A stretch of 64,000 nt of DNA from Panulirus ornatus (GCF_036320965.1 NC_092239.1:3686820-3750819), one strand, 5' to 3'; positions 11,048 through 24,239 are shown, counted from the stretch's first letter. Translations and numbers: made by a program. Notes: generated by a model from the letters alone, not told the origin.

Positions 11048-12933
11048 ACACTGGAATAACAGTAGTGTAAGTAAAGCTAATAATGAAGTTGATATTTTAG
11101 TTATGTCACTTGTGTGGCAGGTATATCATTATGCAAAACTCATGAGCATTTTTTTATTGTTACTTTTCAGTCAAGTAGAATTTTTGGATGTTTTAGCAAA
11201 GCAAAAAGGCTTTGGAAAATATAGCAAGGGGAATCTACTTTTGAAACAGGAAGTGACAAAAGGGATATTGACAGTCAGGAGAGTCAACAGTGATTTTTGT
11301 TTTTACTGTATATCTATACATGTCAGTGAGTTCCATGGTTTCATGAATTTGTGCACAGTGAAGTCCTTTGAAAAATGCAGAAAAGCAAAGTCTCTCCTAA
11401 GTAGGAAATCAGAGAAACTTATTACTGTCAATATGTGTCATCTTTTTAGACAAATTTAATGTCAGACTTAACATGGTGTGCTTGGGGCTGCGTCACAGAC
11501 AAGGGCAAGGGGGACTAGATCAGAATGATGTAAGAATATAAATGTAAATCCTTATCAAAGTACATGTATAGTTGCTGTAATTTTAGTATGTAAGGCAGGC
11601 TACTTCTATATTTGTGTTAAGTTTTTCTCCTTAAAGTTTTCCAAATATTTTGTTCATGGTGATTTAGTGTTTGAAAACTCAGCAGCAATACCTGATAAAT
11701 TTTCAAGGAATTTTGCCACTTGATTTTGCTGTTGAACAAGTGAGACCATTGCCCAAATTCATGAGGAACTAACCATTCCTTTGGATTGTGGAAAAAATGA
11801 GGCTTCCTTCAGTTTGAGATGAGTTAACCTAGGTGTGAAGAATGAGAAAAATAATTAGAAGTGCAATAAAAGTTTATTGTATAAGGAATAGCCTTAGTTT
11901 TATAAATAGATTGCATATGAGACTATCTAATAGATATGCTGCAGTACATATGTGGCCTTAGAAATGAATTATCAGTTAAGATGATATTTCAGAAGATATT
12001 TCTTTTGTGAAGTCTATATATTTCTCCCATGATATCATATTGATAGATAATATGAGGCAACTGATCTACTTATTAACAATTTGAAAGGTACTCATAACAT
12101 TTAAGCATACAATTAAGCAGTGTGCAGTACACACCATTTCGTTTATAAAATTTCAATGTGCAGTTCATACGGTTTTGTTTATAGAATTTCTCTTGACAAT
12201 AACTTTCAACCTTTGTTGACATTAAATCTTAATTTTTCTGCCTATTTTTACTAAGAATATTGTAACTTAGAGGTTATACATACTTGTTGTAGTACATTAA
12301 AAAGGCACCTGCTTTATTTTGATAACTGTTTATCTTAAAAAACACATTTCAAATTTTAAAGAGTTATTACTTCACATGGGAAGCCAGTAAGTAAGAGAAA
12401 TGAAAGAGAATGCTGATGTTGCTGCTGCTTTTGTAAATATTAAGGCAATATGCCCCCCAAAAAAAACATAAGTTTAAACACCACCATATACCCCATTAGG
12501 ATATGATTACTTTGCATAAAGCAGTGCTTGCCACTGTCTCCTGTACAGATAAATGCTTATATTTCTTTCTAAAGGTGTAATTTACCTCTATGAAAAAACT
12601 GAGTTATTTTCCAGTAATCCTAAACTACGCAATAGAAAGTATGAGAGAGTTAAGTGGGAAAAGAGGGTCAGGAAGTTAAAAGTAGGCTGAGAAAGGCTGG
12701 AAGATTAGGTTGGGCTCTTTTAAATATGTGGTCATGTTACTTTCTCACAAAAAAATTTAGAGATAAGATAGAGAAAAAGATCTTAATGAAGTTCCTCTTT
12801 CTTTAGCAAAAGATATTGTTGACTAGCTTTTGAAAAAAAAGAGAAAAGGTTCCTATAAAAAACAATGTAAGAACCAAGCTTACTCTTAGTCTTAATTCAA
12901 GAGCAATGAGAAACAGTAACATGTGGAGTAAGG
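11048..12933. other. AT-rich region without a recognisable gene
   Basis: The plus-strand open frame at 11103-11459 has no motif or splice support. Around 12125-12210 there is a diverged tandem copy of about 47 bp (GTGCAGT.CA.AC..TTT.GTTTATA.AATTT). Confidence 0.5.
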
Positions 12934-12960
12934 TTACAGCAGAAAAATTGGATAAGAAGG

Positions 12961-13400
12961 TAACCTGTCAGTTGCAGAAGTACTTAGCTTCAAATCCATC
13001 CCCAGCTGAAAGTGGTTCTTGAAGTGCAGATCTGTTGATGGCTGAGGTGTTAAAAACCTTACTCTGGTTTTGAAATGGAATACCAAGGAAGACTTCTGTT
13101 GGTGTGAATAGAAGAGGACTCTTTCTCTGGAACCAGTTGAAAGTGAGGGCAATTGTACCTTGAGCATAGGAGTCTGTCACTGGAAGAAGGGCACTGAATG
13201 GGATTGTGAATACTCTGTGGAAGTTTCAGATAGAGAATTGCACCTGGATGGATTATCCATCTACCTGAGGTAAACCCTGAAGGTATCTGGCTGACTCCAA
13301 AAGACTGAGGTCCTTCACTAAAATGAGCAACTCCTTTGTAAAACCCATGAGATGAGAGTGGTATTACAAGTTGGTGTTGTTCATAACGACACAAAAGCAA
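12961..13400 (-). pseudogene. Protein-like segment of unknown family, frame broken once
   Basis: On the minus strand, one frame reads about 70 stop-free residues with ordinary composition (LVIPLSSHGFYKGVAHFSEG, IPSGFTSGRWIIHPGAILYL). Near 13180 the sense appears to pass to another frame reading VTDSYAQGTIALTFNWFQ and LLFTPTEVFLGIPFQNQ, ending at TGA about 12965. A pyrimidine-rich TTCTTCCAG precedes the second part, so an exon is an alternative. I do not recognise the family. Confidence 0.35.
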
Positions 13401-14804
13401 TTTCAATAGGAAAAAACAGGCATAACAGGAAAAATGTTTTTATGGCAAGTACCTTGCAGTGGCTGTGAAGGGGCTGACCCTTTAATCCCTAGAGCCTACA
13501 TCAACATGACCCTTTGATGAATCACAAAACCCAGTCTTGCCAGCAGTCTCCATCTAAAGCTGAACTAAAGCTGAAGGTCTAGAGGTGGGTAACAATGATT
13601 TCATAGAACACAGACTGAGCCATAAAACTCCTGGTTTTTCTGCAAAAGATTCCTTGCAGAAGTTTGGAAGAATCTGCTTATGAAAAGGAAGCTTCATTTC
13701 AAGTGCAACAAAGCTAAAGGGACTGTAGAACTAGGAAAGTTGAATTTTTCCATAATAATGTTTGACTGTCATCTTGAAGTTCATTTTAAAAAAAACACTA
13801 AAAAAGTAACTCATAAGAAAGAGAAAATATTTCATATGATTAGGTTGATTTGACAACGAGCACATTACTTAAGAAGCCTATCCATTTCAAGCCCTAACTA
13901 GGCACAAAACTTGACTTTGGCTCACTTTCTTAGAAAAACCCATATTTTGAAGGATGAGAGTACTTTGTTTTGATGACCTTTGCTCTGATCTTGCAAAAAG
14001 GCTTTGACTAACAAATCACCCTGGAATGACAGGAAGCTCAATTTCCTGGGAGAACCAAGGGAGTATTTTGAAGAACTGATGAATGTGGGAGAAGGGGATG
14101 GGCATCAGAGATATAGATAGATAGATAGAAATGAAGGTTTACTGTCTTGAGGTTGTTAGAAGTGATTTGTGACTGAATTTTTATCAGAGGTGTTGTCTAA
14201 AGTATTCAGACTGAGATTCATTCTTTTCTTGAATGAGTTCTTTTATTGCTGGAAATGAAGGTTTAAAAACACCAAGGAATCTTTAGCATGATGAAATGTA
14301 CTAGCAGAAAAGATATACAGAAATACCAGGTAATGAGATCTGAGAAGTTCTAAGATATTGTATTTTAGGAATTTTTGACTTGTTTGTTAAGTACAAGTCC
14401 ATCCGTATATCTCTCAAAGGAGTGATCCAATGGCAATCAAAAAATTGTCAGTCAGTACTAAGAGGATAGAGAAACAATACAGAAACTCTTGTAGAAGACA
14501 GTAATATGCTTGTACTTCCCCCCCAAATAAACATTTAATCAAACTAGGGAATACAGCTAGAAGCTGAATCACCAAGTGGCAGAAAGCAAGAAAGCTGTAG
14601 TTGTGATTATGGCAATCTGGCTTATCTCTCCATAGTCAAGGGTAATTCGGGCAAAGAGGTTATTTCTCTCCATCATATTTTTGTAGCTTAAATTTGTAGA
14701 ATTTAGGATTATAACAAGGAGAGTAAGCTAAACTTCCGTGAATCAAACAAAATTAGGTAGATCTGCCAACAGATGATTACACCCAACAGTAGTGGCCAAG
14801 AATT
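13401..14804. other. No gene recognised
   Basis: AT-rich sequence. A short GATA repeat lies at about 14112-14129. Open frames are short and unsupported. Confidence 0.5.
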
Positions 14805-14824
14805 AAAAGAAAAAAAAAAAAAAT

Positions 14825-15115
14825 CCTAAACATGGCTCCCAGGGTGAAAAAACAATAGATGCACTATAGTGCAATAAGGAGGAAAAAGAATGAATTAAAG
14901 TCACAACACAATATAAACAAACCTGGTCAGCATGTTTCTTTCCATAAACAAATGACAAACCTGGAATGCATGTGTTCTTTCCATTAACAGAAAAAATTGG
15001 AAAGAAAAAACATCCTGTAACTGGCCCCAAGGTTGAAAAAACAATAGATGCACTAAACTGTGCAACAGGGAGGAAAAAAGTATATCAGAGTCCCAAACAT
15101 GGATTGCATAGGTTC
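14825..15115. repeat. Diverged tandem duplication, period about 193 bp
   Basis: TGAAAAAACAATAGATGCAC appears at about 14842 and again at about 15035, each followed by GTGCAA.A.GGAGGAAAAA. Between them, an internal shorter repeat of AACCTGG..GCATGT..TTCTTTCCAT is present twice. Confidence 0.75.
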
Positions 15116-18100
15116 TTTATATAAATAAGCAAAAAGCAGAGGGAACAGCCAATTTTCCTAATACAAAAGACAGTTTAAGGAGAGGTGTCACAAAAGGTAT
15201 AGAGATAGAAGGGTTGTATAATGAAGAACACAAGCCAAAGGCTGTTTTTGATATATTTTGATGGGAGCAGGGGATAAAAGCTTGCTGTTTTCATTTAGGT
15301 ACATTACAGTTTTGGAGACGGAAAACTTATTTGTTCACATATTCATGCAAGATGATCCTGTCCTCAGGGGCAGATGATGGCTTTACTTACAAATTTTTCT
15401 GGGATATTGCTTTAATAGTCAAAGAGAGCAGGGCTTTTTTATTTTCCTTGCTAAATGGCCAAATCCCATTAGGAGAGAAATTCATGTATAAAAAGTATAT
15501 ATAGAAGGGTAACATACTGCCAAAATTGCTTTTTCTTTTATGATTATGGTTAAATATGATACCACTGCCAGGTTGAATATGATTACAGTATGTTTAACTT
15601 GCAGTCAGCCAAAATTGGCTATGGTGAATTGTTACTTGTTCCTCTTGAAAGTTTTCCTGCTGGTGAAGGTGCCTTGACCTATATATTAATCACTAACTGT
15701 ATCTTTGGCTCATATAAAACAAGCTTTGTCTCTGATAAATTAAAAGGAAGAACCTATAGTGATGCAGAGGGTAAGATGATCACACTGTAAAAAGTTCGAT
15801 AATATGGTATTCCATATATGAATATCTGAGTGAAGATTTTCGAGAATTAGCTCAGCTATTCCTCTGCTGGTTGGTAGGAGTGACATGATGTGCAAGATAC
15901 CCCATCCTCCTTTTACCCTCACTATACGCATTTTCTGTTTGTACCATTTCTGGATTCATAGCTCCTTTATCATTTTTAGAAAGCCCAGCTGCAAACAAGT
16001 GAGATTTTAAGGAAAAACACCTTTAGATGTGACCGTCCACAAATTTTTAGGGAGAATATTATGATAGAGTCAATCTTTTGATTTATGTGATCAGGCATAT
16101 TCATGTTAGCTTATGTAGTAGGTAAGGGGATCTTGTGGTGCAAACACTACGTACCTTATAAAGGTGATGATCTCACCATCATTTCCCAGGAAGAAGTTAA
16201 ATTATTGATAAGGTATTTACAGTAATTACCAAAATTTCATATATTATATGGAATAGTCGTCTCTTCTTGGAAGGACTCATGAATGTAGGAGGTTGCCTTT
16301 GCCTGTCCCAATTCATGATTAGGTAACACTCCTTTGCAGCTGGGTTGACTCAGGTGCCCTGCATGATCAGCTCAGGAGCATTGATGAAATCAGTGACTCT
16401 TAAGAACAGGAGTTGGATCCTTTATCAGTTTTATTATACATAAATGGATATGATCATGACGGAAGCAGCATTAAGCGGTAACAGAGTGATGCAGGTGCTG
16501 GGCATCTGATGTTAGCCTGCTGGGAAACAGAGGTAAGTGAAGGGATGAGGAGGGTGAAGTGTTGTCAGGGCCCCGGGAGATATCTTGGGCCATGGTGCTA
16601 CTTTTGATTCTGAGCTTCTTAATTTTTCTCTCCCTTAAACCCCTCAATTCCAAATATTATCTTCCCATTAAGATATTCCAGTCAGCCACCCTTGTTTCAA
16701 CATTCTAAATGGCAATTGAACTTTGTCAGATTTCTTATATACTGCCAAGGTCTATAAATTGAGTCAAAACACTTAACTGAATACATCTTTCCCTTGAATT
16801 TACAGGAAGTTTTGATATGGTAAAGCCATACTCCATACTCAGGCATTTTATGAGAAATTTTCAGTAAATAATTCAAGCTACTGAAATACAGCAGTTTTGG
16901 AAAACTTGGACTTACTTTTTTAAGGTTACAGTGATCATTTTAAGTGGAATTCAACAAATGTGAACCAGAATTTTTGTCAAAGTCCTTTTTTCTCATATTT
17001 TATCACTTTGGTTTTGGTGCATTACACACGAGAGCTAGTTAACAGCTGTGAATGAATGAAGCAAAATCTCTGTCTTTTCCTGGTACTACCTCACAAATAA
17101 GGGAAACAGAAAGTATGAAAAATAAAATCCAAATCAGAGAAAACCAATTAAGTGAAACTGACCTACAGAAGGCAGAATTCTATTATCAGTGTAATAGTCT
17201 CTATCACTAATAGATAATACAGCCATTCTGTATTCTAATGGATTTTCAGATAAATGAAGAATTTTGTATAAAATCCAAACAGAAATTGTGGTCTGGTCTA
17301 ACAGAGATCTGATTTTACCATAAATCTTGCTATGGAAATACAGGTGAAAAGATAGGTTTTTATATATAGTTTTAAGTAATTTTATATGTAACATCTTTCA
17401 TATGCAACATTTGAATGATCTGTTATTCAGTTTTCATACATTATTAGGTTTTGCTGCAACTGAATGCATGGAAAACGTTTAGGTGACCCCAGGCCCTAGT
17501 ACTTTTGCACCTTATGCACCCTTTTCTTGTGGGCCCAAAGTGTTGTACATGGTTCATCACTCCTCACAACCTAAGAAGGAACATTATAATTGATTTACAA
17601 AGATTCTAACTCTTGAAATTGTAAATCAACAGTTGACAAGCCAAGGCAGATGTGACTATACCACCATATGGGAAAAACGCTGAGGTATGACTCTTTTGAA
17701 GCAATAACATCGTTTAAATATACAGGGTTTTCATATGTTAGTTTGACATTTGTGAAGGATATTCCTTATTAAATAACAGAAATGAATATCATCATACATC
17801 TGATATGAATGAAAAAAATGGAAAAGTCTCGTCAGTACTAGGACAGATTGTCAGCAGACTTTGATTTTTACTGCTCAGAAGTTTATTTGTAGACTCCAAA
17901 TAGCCAATTCCCTGTTAAATATGGTTGCAAGTCACCAGGCAGTAAAGAATAACAAAGAAAAGTTACTGAATTCACAGAAAGAACACAATTACAGTAGACA
18001 GCCTGACAACCTATCATTTTATCCTCAATCATATCGTACCTGATCATGAATCTAGTGGCATTAAAGTATTGTCATTATTGTCTAATGCAAGGGTTTTCAA

Positions 18101-18356
18101 ATGGTGCTCCATGGAAACCTAAGTTTCTGTGGAAGCCTGATGGGGATAGCAATTTTTTCATTTAAACATAAAGGTTCAGTGACTTAAAAAAGTTTGAAAA
18201 CCCATGGTCTATAATATTTCAGATGTATCACTTAATATTAATGATACAAAGATGGATTTTGCTCTGTGGAAAATGTCAGTTTGTCTTCACTAAAGGGTTT
18301 ATAGCTGCTGGTTTACTTGAGCTTATCTCATCGCTTGTTAATAGGAGAGAGGGTGG

Positions 18357-18357
<1 letters not shown>
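15116..18357. other. Long AT-rich region without a recognisable gene
   Basis: I see no conserved protein, RNA gene or clear transposon here. The open frames at 15590-15790, 16471-16653 and 17134-17394 lack motif or splice support. Confidence 0.5.

Positions 18358-18411
<54 letters not shown>
18358..18411. repeat. (AT)n microsatellite
   Basis: A perfect run of about 54 bp. Confidence 0.98.
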
Positions 18412-18413
<2 letters not shown>

Positions 18414-18682
18414 AATAAGTTTTTCTCTCCACTGATTTAGATTTATGAGAAACTGCTCATTGATCACAGTAGATCCAAGTTACTGACAAGGTTTGAAATG
18501 TAAAATATCAAAATATTAGAAATGCATGTTATTATGTCTCACGGATAGTTATAAACACATTAGTATTTCATTTAACAATTTCTGACTAGTTAGGGATATT
18601 AAATACCCTACCATCTTTGTAGAACACTCAGCAGGTAATATTTTATATTTTTGCAGAAATAACATTACTGTACTGTATATCA

Positions 18683-18700
18683 AATATATATATATATATA
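18683..18700. repeat. Short (AT)n
   Basis: An 18-bp run between two copies of CTGTACT. Confidence 0.9.
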
Positions 18701-18807
18701 CTGTACTCATATTAACTAGTATTTCTGTTATGGTGATTGGACATAGATGTTGATGATTCTCATGGTATATAAGATGAACATGTGCAAGGGAGTATACAAA
18801 TTCTTGT

Positions 18808-18809
<2 letters not shown>

Positions 18810-18850
<41 letters not shown>
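18810..18850. repeat. (TA)n microsatellite at the end of element T
   Basis: A 41-bp run continuing into ATTTATTTATTCGTTTATT. It lies at the AT-tailed end of the repeat at 18885-19103. Confidence 0.95.
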
Positions 18851-18853
<3 letters not shown>

Positions 18854-18884
18854 TATTTATTCGTTTATTATATTTTGTTAATAA

Positions 18885-19103
18885 TTACCTCGAGACATAT
18901 TTCTATGAAAGATTTCAGATTTTACACAGGACCTTTCTAAAGCTTCCTGCAGCACAAGATTGTGTTACTTCCAGTAACAAGGAATTGTAGACTCCTTTGG
19001 GGTGAGAAGTTCTTTGACAAGACTATACTTCCAATGATACAGCCTTGCTAAAGGTAGCTTTTCACTCTTGGTGTAACCTTGAGAAGGTGGAGTCCAAGAA
19101 AAC
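18885..19103 (-). mobile_element. Element T, copy 1 (SINE-like, AT-tailed)
   Basis: Reverse-complement alignment with 26725-26934 is visible: CTTCTCAAGGTTACA, AAAGAACTTCTCAC, AAAGGAGTCT, CTTTCATAGA and GGTAATTAT occur in the same order. Both copies end in a (TA)n array. No coding capacity and no pol III boxes were identified. Confidence 0.7.
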
Positions 19104-19104
19104 C

Positions 19105-19105
19105 T

Positions 19106-19149
<44 letters not shown>
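19105..19149. repeat. Compound (CA)n(TA)n
   Basis: About 11 CA units followed by 12 TA units. Confidence 0.95.
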
Positions 19150-19151
19150 CA

Positions 19152-19356
19152 TCCATCCTGAATGAATATGTACATGTGTATGTATGTATATGTCTGTGTA
19201 TGTATATGTATGTTTATGTTGAAATGTACAGTATGTATATGTGCGTGTGTGGCTGTTTATGTATATACATGTGTATGTGGGTGGGATGGTCCATTCTTTC
19301 GTTTGTTTCCTTGCGCTACCTCGCTAACATGGGAGACAGCAACAAAGTATAATAAA
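19152..19356 (+). mobile_element. LINE family D, 3' UTR and tail
   Basis: An ATGTATATG-rich 3' UTR ends in the family's tail GCGCTACCTCGCTAACATGG followed by GAGACAGC and CAAAGTATAATAAA. The same layout recurs at 19690-19897 and 29350-29590. Confidence 0.75.
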
Positions 19357-19365
19357 TATACATGA

Positions 19366-19367
<2 letters not shown>

Positions 19368-19429
<62 letters not shown>
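19368..19429. repeat. (GA)n microsatellite
   Basis: About 31 units, lying between two plus-strand LINE D fragments. Confidence 0.97.
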
Positions 19430-19431
<2 letters not shown>

Positions 19432-19897
19432 TGAATAGAGTGAATTGGAACGATGTGGTATACTGGGGTCGATGTGCTGTCAATGGATTGAACCAGGGCA
19501 TGTGAAGCGTCTGGGGTAAACCATGGAAAGTTATGTGGGGCCTGGATGTGGAAAGGGAGCTGTGGTTTCGGTGCATTACAAATGACAGCTAGAGACTGAG
19601 TGTGAACGAATGTGGCCTTTGTTGTCTTTTCCTGGCGTTACCTCGCATGCATGCGGGGGGGAGAGGTGTGTCATTTCATGTGTGGCAGGGTGTCGGCAGG
19701 AATGGATGAATGCAGCATGTATGAATATGTACATGTGTGTATATGTATGTATATGTTGAAATGTATAGGTATGTATATGTGCGCGTGTGGGCGTGTATGT
19801 ATATACATGTGTATATGGGTGGGTTGAGCCATTCTTTTGTCTGTTTCCTTGCGCTATCTCACTAACGTGGAAGACAGTGTCAAAGTATAATAAAAAA
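19430..19897 (+). mobile_element. LINE family D, C-terminal end, 3' UTR and tail
   Basis: Begins in the last codons of the protein (EWNDVVYWGRCAVNGLNQGM, then stop), then 3' UTR (GGCCTGGATGTGGAAAGGGA) and the tail at 19851-19890 (TGCGCTATCTCACTAACGTG). It is a strongly 5'-truncated copy. Confidence 0.8.
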
Positions 19898-19924
19898 TAA
19901 TGAAAATATATATATTATTTATTA

Positions 19925-21262
19925 TATTTAATCACTGTTCCCAGCTTCAGTGAGTTCACCAGGAAACAGACAAAGAATGGCCCAACCACTCATATACACA
20001 CATATATATACCTAAATGCCCATACACGGACATATACATACATATACATATCAACATATACATACGCGGACATATACATATATACACATGTACATATTCA
20101 TACTTGCTTGCCTTCATCCATTCCTGGTACTACCCCATCCTACAGGAAACAGCATCCCTACCCCTTGCTTCTGCAAGGTAATGCCAGGAGAACAGACAAA
20201 AAAAGGCCACATTTGTCGTGTGTAATGCACCAAAACCACAGTTCCCTATCCACATCCAGGCCCCACAGACTTTTCCAAGGTTTACCCCCGATGTCTCACA
20301 TGCCCTGGTTTAGTCCACTGACAGCACATTGACCCCAGTATACAATATCATTTCAATTCACTCTAATCCTTGGACATCTCTCACCCTCCTGTATGTTCAG
20401 CTTCGATCACTCAACATCTTTTTCACTCCAACCTTCCACCTCCAGTTTGGTCTCCCACTTCTCCCTTTTCCCTCCACCTCTGGCATATACATTCTCTTTG
20501 TCAATCTTTCCTCACTCATTCTCTCCATATGTCCAAACCATTTCAACACACCCTCTTCTGCTCTCTCAACCAATTCTTTTTATTTCCACACATCTCTCTT
20601 ACCCTTTCATTACTTACTTGATCAAACCATCTCACACCATATACTGTCCTCAAACATTTCATTTCCAACACATCCAACCTCCTTACAACCCTATCTATAG
20701 CCCATGCCTTGCAACCATATAATATTGTTGGAACTACTATTCCTTCACTCACCCATTTTTGCTCTCTGAGACAAAGTTCTCTCCTTCCACACATTCTTCA
20801 TCGCTCCCAGAACCTTCACCCCCTCCCTCACCCTGTAACTCACTTCTGACTCCATAGTTCCACTCACTGCTAAGTCCACTTCCAGACATCGAAAACACTT
20901 CGCTTCCTCCAATGATTCTCCATTCAAACTTACATCCCAATTAACTTGCCCCTTAACCCAACTGAACCTAATAGCCTTACTCTTATTCACACTTACCCTA
21001 AACTTTCTCCTTTCACACACTTTTCCAAACTCAGTTGCCAGCTTTTGTAGTTTCTCCCTCTAATCAGCCACCAGAACTATTTCATCGGTGAACAACAACT
21101 AACTCACTTCCTAGGCCCTCTCATCCCCCACAGGCTGCATACTCACCCCTCTCCAACACTCTTGCATTTACCTCCCTAACCATCCCATCCATAAACAAAT
21201 TAAACAACCATGGGGACATCACATGCCCCTGCAGCAGACCGACCTTCATATATTCATATTTC
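19925..21262 (-). mobile_element. LINE family D, 5'-truncated copy with RT 3' half
   Basis: Minus strand, N to C: VGLLQGHVMSPWLFNLFMDG (RT motif 4), an FTDE box at 21081-21092 replacing catalytic F-A-D-D, an in-frame stop after VLVAD, KVCERRKFRVSVNKSKAIRF, VVPTILYGCKAWAIDRV, LEMKCLRTVYGVRWFDQV, WFGHMERMSEERLTKRMY, GRPNWRWK, then the 3' UTR and tail. The order matches RTE-like or similar non-LTR retrotransposons without RNase H. The motif loss and stops make it dead. Confidence 0.88.
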
Positions 21263-21284
21263 ATAATTTCATTGCCATTTTCCA

Positions 21285-21480
21285 CATTAGTGAGGTGGTG
21301 CTAGGAACAGATGAAGAAAGGCCTGCGTTCATTCTCTAGCTGTTATATGGAGTGCACCGAAACACAGGCCCCACAGATCTTCCCATGGTTTACCACAGCC
21401 ACTTCACATGCCCTGGTACAGTCCACTGAGAGCAAGTTACTCTCTATATACCACATCCCTCACATTTTCTCTATCCTGTG
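21285..21480 (-). mobile_element. LINE family D, short 3'-end fragment
   Basis: On the minus strand the end of the coding region and the 3' UTR (GCATGTGAAGTGGCTGTGGT, GGGGCCTGTGTTTCGGTGCA) jump directly to GTTCCTAGCACCACCTCA. The ATGTATATG-rich part seen in longer copies is absent. The same short form recurs at 55287-55465. Confidence 0.65.
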
Positions 21481-21783
21481 CCCACCATTGAAGTGCGCCT
21501 GAGCAGGCCTGTGGCAATAATATTAATGCAAATCACTTTACCTACCTAATACAGTGTTGGTGTATGCCAGTGAAGATGGTACCCTTTAGCATGCAGTGGC
21601 AACTACGTGGCATGCCAACATACCACATGAGCCTACCTCAGTAGCAGTTTTGCTGTTGTAGGAAGTGAGAATGCCTAGTTGTGCTCCCCACTTACACCTT
21701 GGATATTCACTGTTTTGCCCTTTTCGTACCTCTACCTTACAAGTGACAAAATAGCTTCCATAGCTACACATTACAAGGGAAAT
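21481..21783. other. No gene recognised
   Basis: Short spacer between LINE D pieces. Confidence 0.5.
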
Positions 21784-21789
21784 TATACT

Positions 21790-21835
21790 TCACTACCTCA
21801 CTAAAGCAGGAAATGGCAAGCAAAGTATGAAAGAA
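21790..21835 (+). mobile_element. LINE/SINE tail core, degenerate
   Basis: CACTACCTCACTAAAGCAGG followed by AAATGGCAAGCAAAGTATG is a CpG-decayed version of the common tail core. Confidence 0.5.
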
Positions 21836-21883
21836 ATAAATAAAAGAAATAAGAAATTGTATATATATAATGATATATATATA

Positions 21884-22325
21884 TATTCCCGTCGCCACCC
21901 CGCCACACATGAAATGACAACCCCCTTCCCCTGCACACGTGTGAGGTAGCGCTAGGAAAAGGCAACAAAGGCCACATTCGTTTACACTCAATCTCTACCT
22001 GTCATGTATAATGAACCGAAACCACAGCTCCCTCTCCACATCCAGGCCCCATAAAACTTTTCATGGTTTACCCCAGACGCTTCACATGCCCTGGTTCAAT
22101 CCACTGACAGCACGTCGACCCCGGTATACCACATTGTTCCAATTCACTCCATTGCTTGCATGCCTTTCACCTTCCTGGATGTTCAGGCTCCGATCACTCA
22201 GAATCTTTTTCACCCCATCCTTCCACCTTCAATTTGGTCTCCCACTTCTTGTTCCCTCCATCTCTGATACATATATCCTCTTTGTCAATCTTTCCTCACT
22301 CATTCTCTCGATGTGACCAATCCAT
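21884..22325 (-). mobile_element. LINE family D, C-terminal and 3' UTR fragment
   Basis: The minus strand reads SEERLTKRIYVSEM, GRPN, RWKDGVKKIL, SLNIQEGERHASN and VYRGRRAVSGLNQGM-stop, then the 3' UTR up to GGGGTGGCGACGGGAATATA. Fragment of the 19925-21262 family. Confidence 0.8.
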
Positions 22326-24225
22326 ATAATAATTTTCTACTGAACATAAAACACTCTTTATATTGCATTCCTAAGAATCTGTCAATATGCTTGCTCTGAT
22401 TTTAGTGGTTGTTACAAGTGAATAGTATGCTTTTGCTGATAAACTTTAATACATATGAAAGCAGCCACCTAGAAATGCAGCAAGGAACTCTGACAGTGTA
22501 AGCAAAATTTACTATTGCTGCTGGAAGAGTAATGCCTCTAGTAGATGCCCAAAATTTGGATAACCTGGCTTTTGATGGATTATCAGCATCTTTCTGTTGT
22601 AGGTGTAAATACTTTTAAGTTTTTCTTGCATTTCATTTTATTATTATGATTTCTAAACTCTCCTTTTTCATGAGTAATTGGTTATGGATGACAGAATTTG
22701 AAGTTTTCCTTCTAAATTATGGCTTATAACTTTCATAATGATTAAACTCATGAATGCTGACTCTTTTGCTACCTGATGAAATGTTTAAAATGTATTTATT
22801 CGTAGATTTTGGTAGTAATGGAGCTTTAACAAAGATTAAAAAAAAGTAAAACTTTACAATATTTCAGTGATATGCACTATTGCACATTATTGTTCAAAAA
22901 TTGATACATTAGATTGTGAAAAATTATGACAATGGCTGACAAATGATAGGGAACTATGAATAAAAAGGTGAGATGTGTTGTTTAACTATTTGATTTTATT
23001 AAAAGAATAAGGAAACACGTACCACAAACAAAAAAAGTTGAAGTAGAAAGAATAGTATGAGATTTTCATTACATTTTACAGAGATACAATGCCCTGTTTA
23101 GATAATTGATTTTGTTAAAATCATTGCTCTGTCTTTTGCTGATACATTTTTAAGTAAACCATTGTAGGAAGCATAGATTTTTGAGAGGTGAAATTAATGC
23201 TGAAATTTCAGTGATATCAATGTGCTTTGCATCTTTTCCATGTAAATCTAGCTGTATGCACAGTATGATACTGGTAAAGTGTATTTCAGTTATTCAGATT
23301 AGTTAGCCTACATTCAGTATTTTTTTATTAGCTTGATGACATAGTTATCTGTATTTTTTTTTTTTTGATCTGAACAGAAAAAAGGTTGTGGAGGTGAAAG
23401 ATACTATAAAGAATATATATGTCTGATCAGCCCAGCAAAGAGGATGGATTTCTGTTTCCAAATTGTATTTCCTGTCAGTATCTTTGCATGAAATTACGGA
23501 GACAAATATATGGGGATGAGAAACCAACATTCATTTCTAAATTATTGACTTCCAAAATTTTTTCTTGGTGACCAAAAGATTAAGTGTTTTGTTTATGTAA
23601 TCTGATACATGAGAGGAATTTTTTAAAGACTCTTTCATAATTTGATGCCAAATTAGATATCAGAAAAAATATATAGGATGAAATACATTGTTAAGGTTCT
23701 AGGCTGTAAAGAGCATTTGCTAAGAAAGTGCTTCTATTCTGAGAGAGTTGAAAAGATGTCCAGACTTATCTTGTACTCTTCATGTCAGGTATGCTGGTTT
23801 TCCATTATGTCTCATTAAAATAAGCTACTGGGCTGGACCAAATATCTTTTTTTTTAACAACCTCATACAATTATCATCCTGTACATTTCTCTCTTCTTCA
23901 GACCTATTTTCTTTCCCTTTTTGATTATTCATCTTTTCATATCTTTCACATTATTTCTTCTATTTTTCCCTCTTTTGCCTTGATAAGTTATACAAGGTTT
24001 GGTCACTGGTAACTAAAGATTTTAGTGTGTGAGTTTGTCAATTCATGATGAGGGGAATAGAGGGACAGGCCATCAAAAGACATAGGCCTGTGCCATTAAA
24101 GCCTCTTTAATAACATAAATTCATGAGTTGTATGATACTTTAGTAAGCTAAGTACATTTGAATCACTTGCATATTTCACAAGCCTCAGCTTCAGGTTTAC
24201 ATACAGATATAGACACTGATATATC
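22326..24225. other. AT-rich region without a recognisable gene
   Basis: No conserved coding, RNA or transposon sequence was seen. The minus frame at 23345-23530 is unsupported. Confidence 0.5.
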
Positions 24226-24239
24226 GGACATATGGATGT

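Noticed and set aside
11103..11459. 118-residue plus-strand frame
   Set aside because: No recognisable motif, composition close to AT-rich noise, no splice support.
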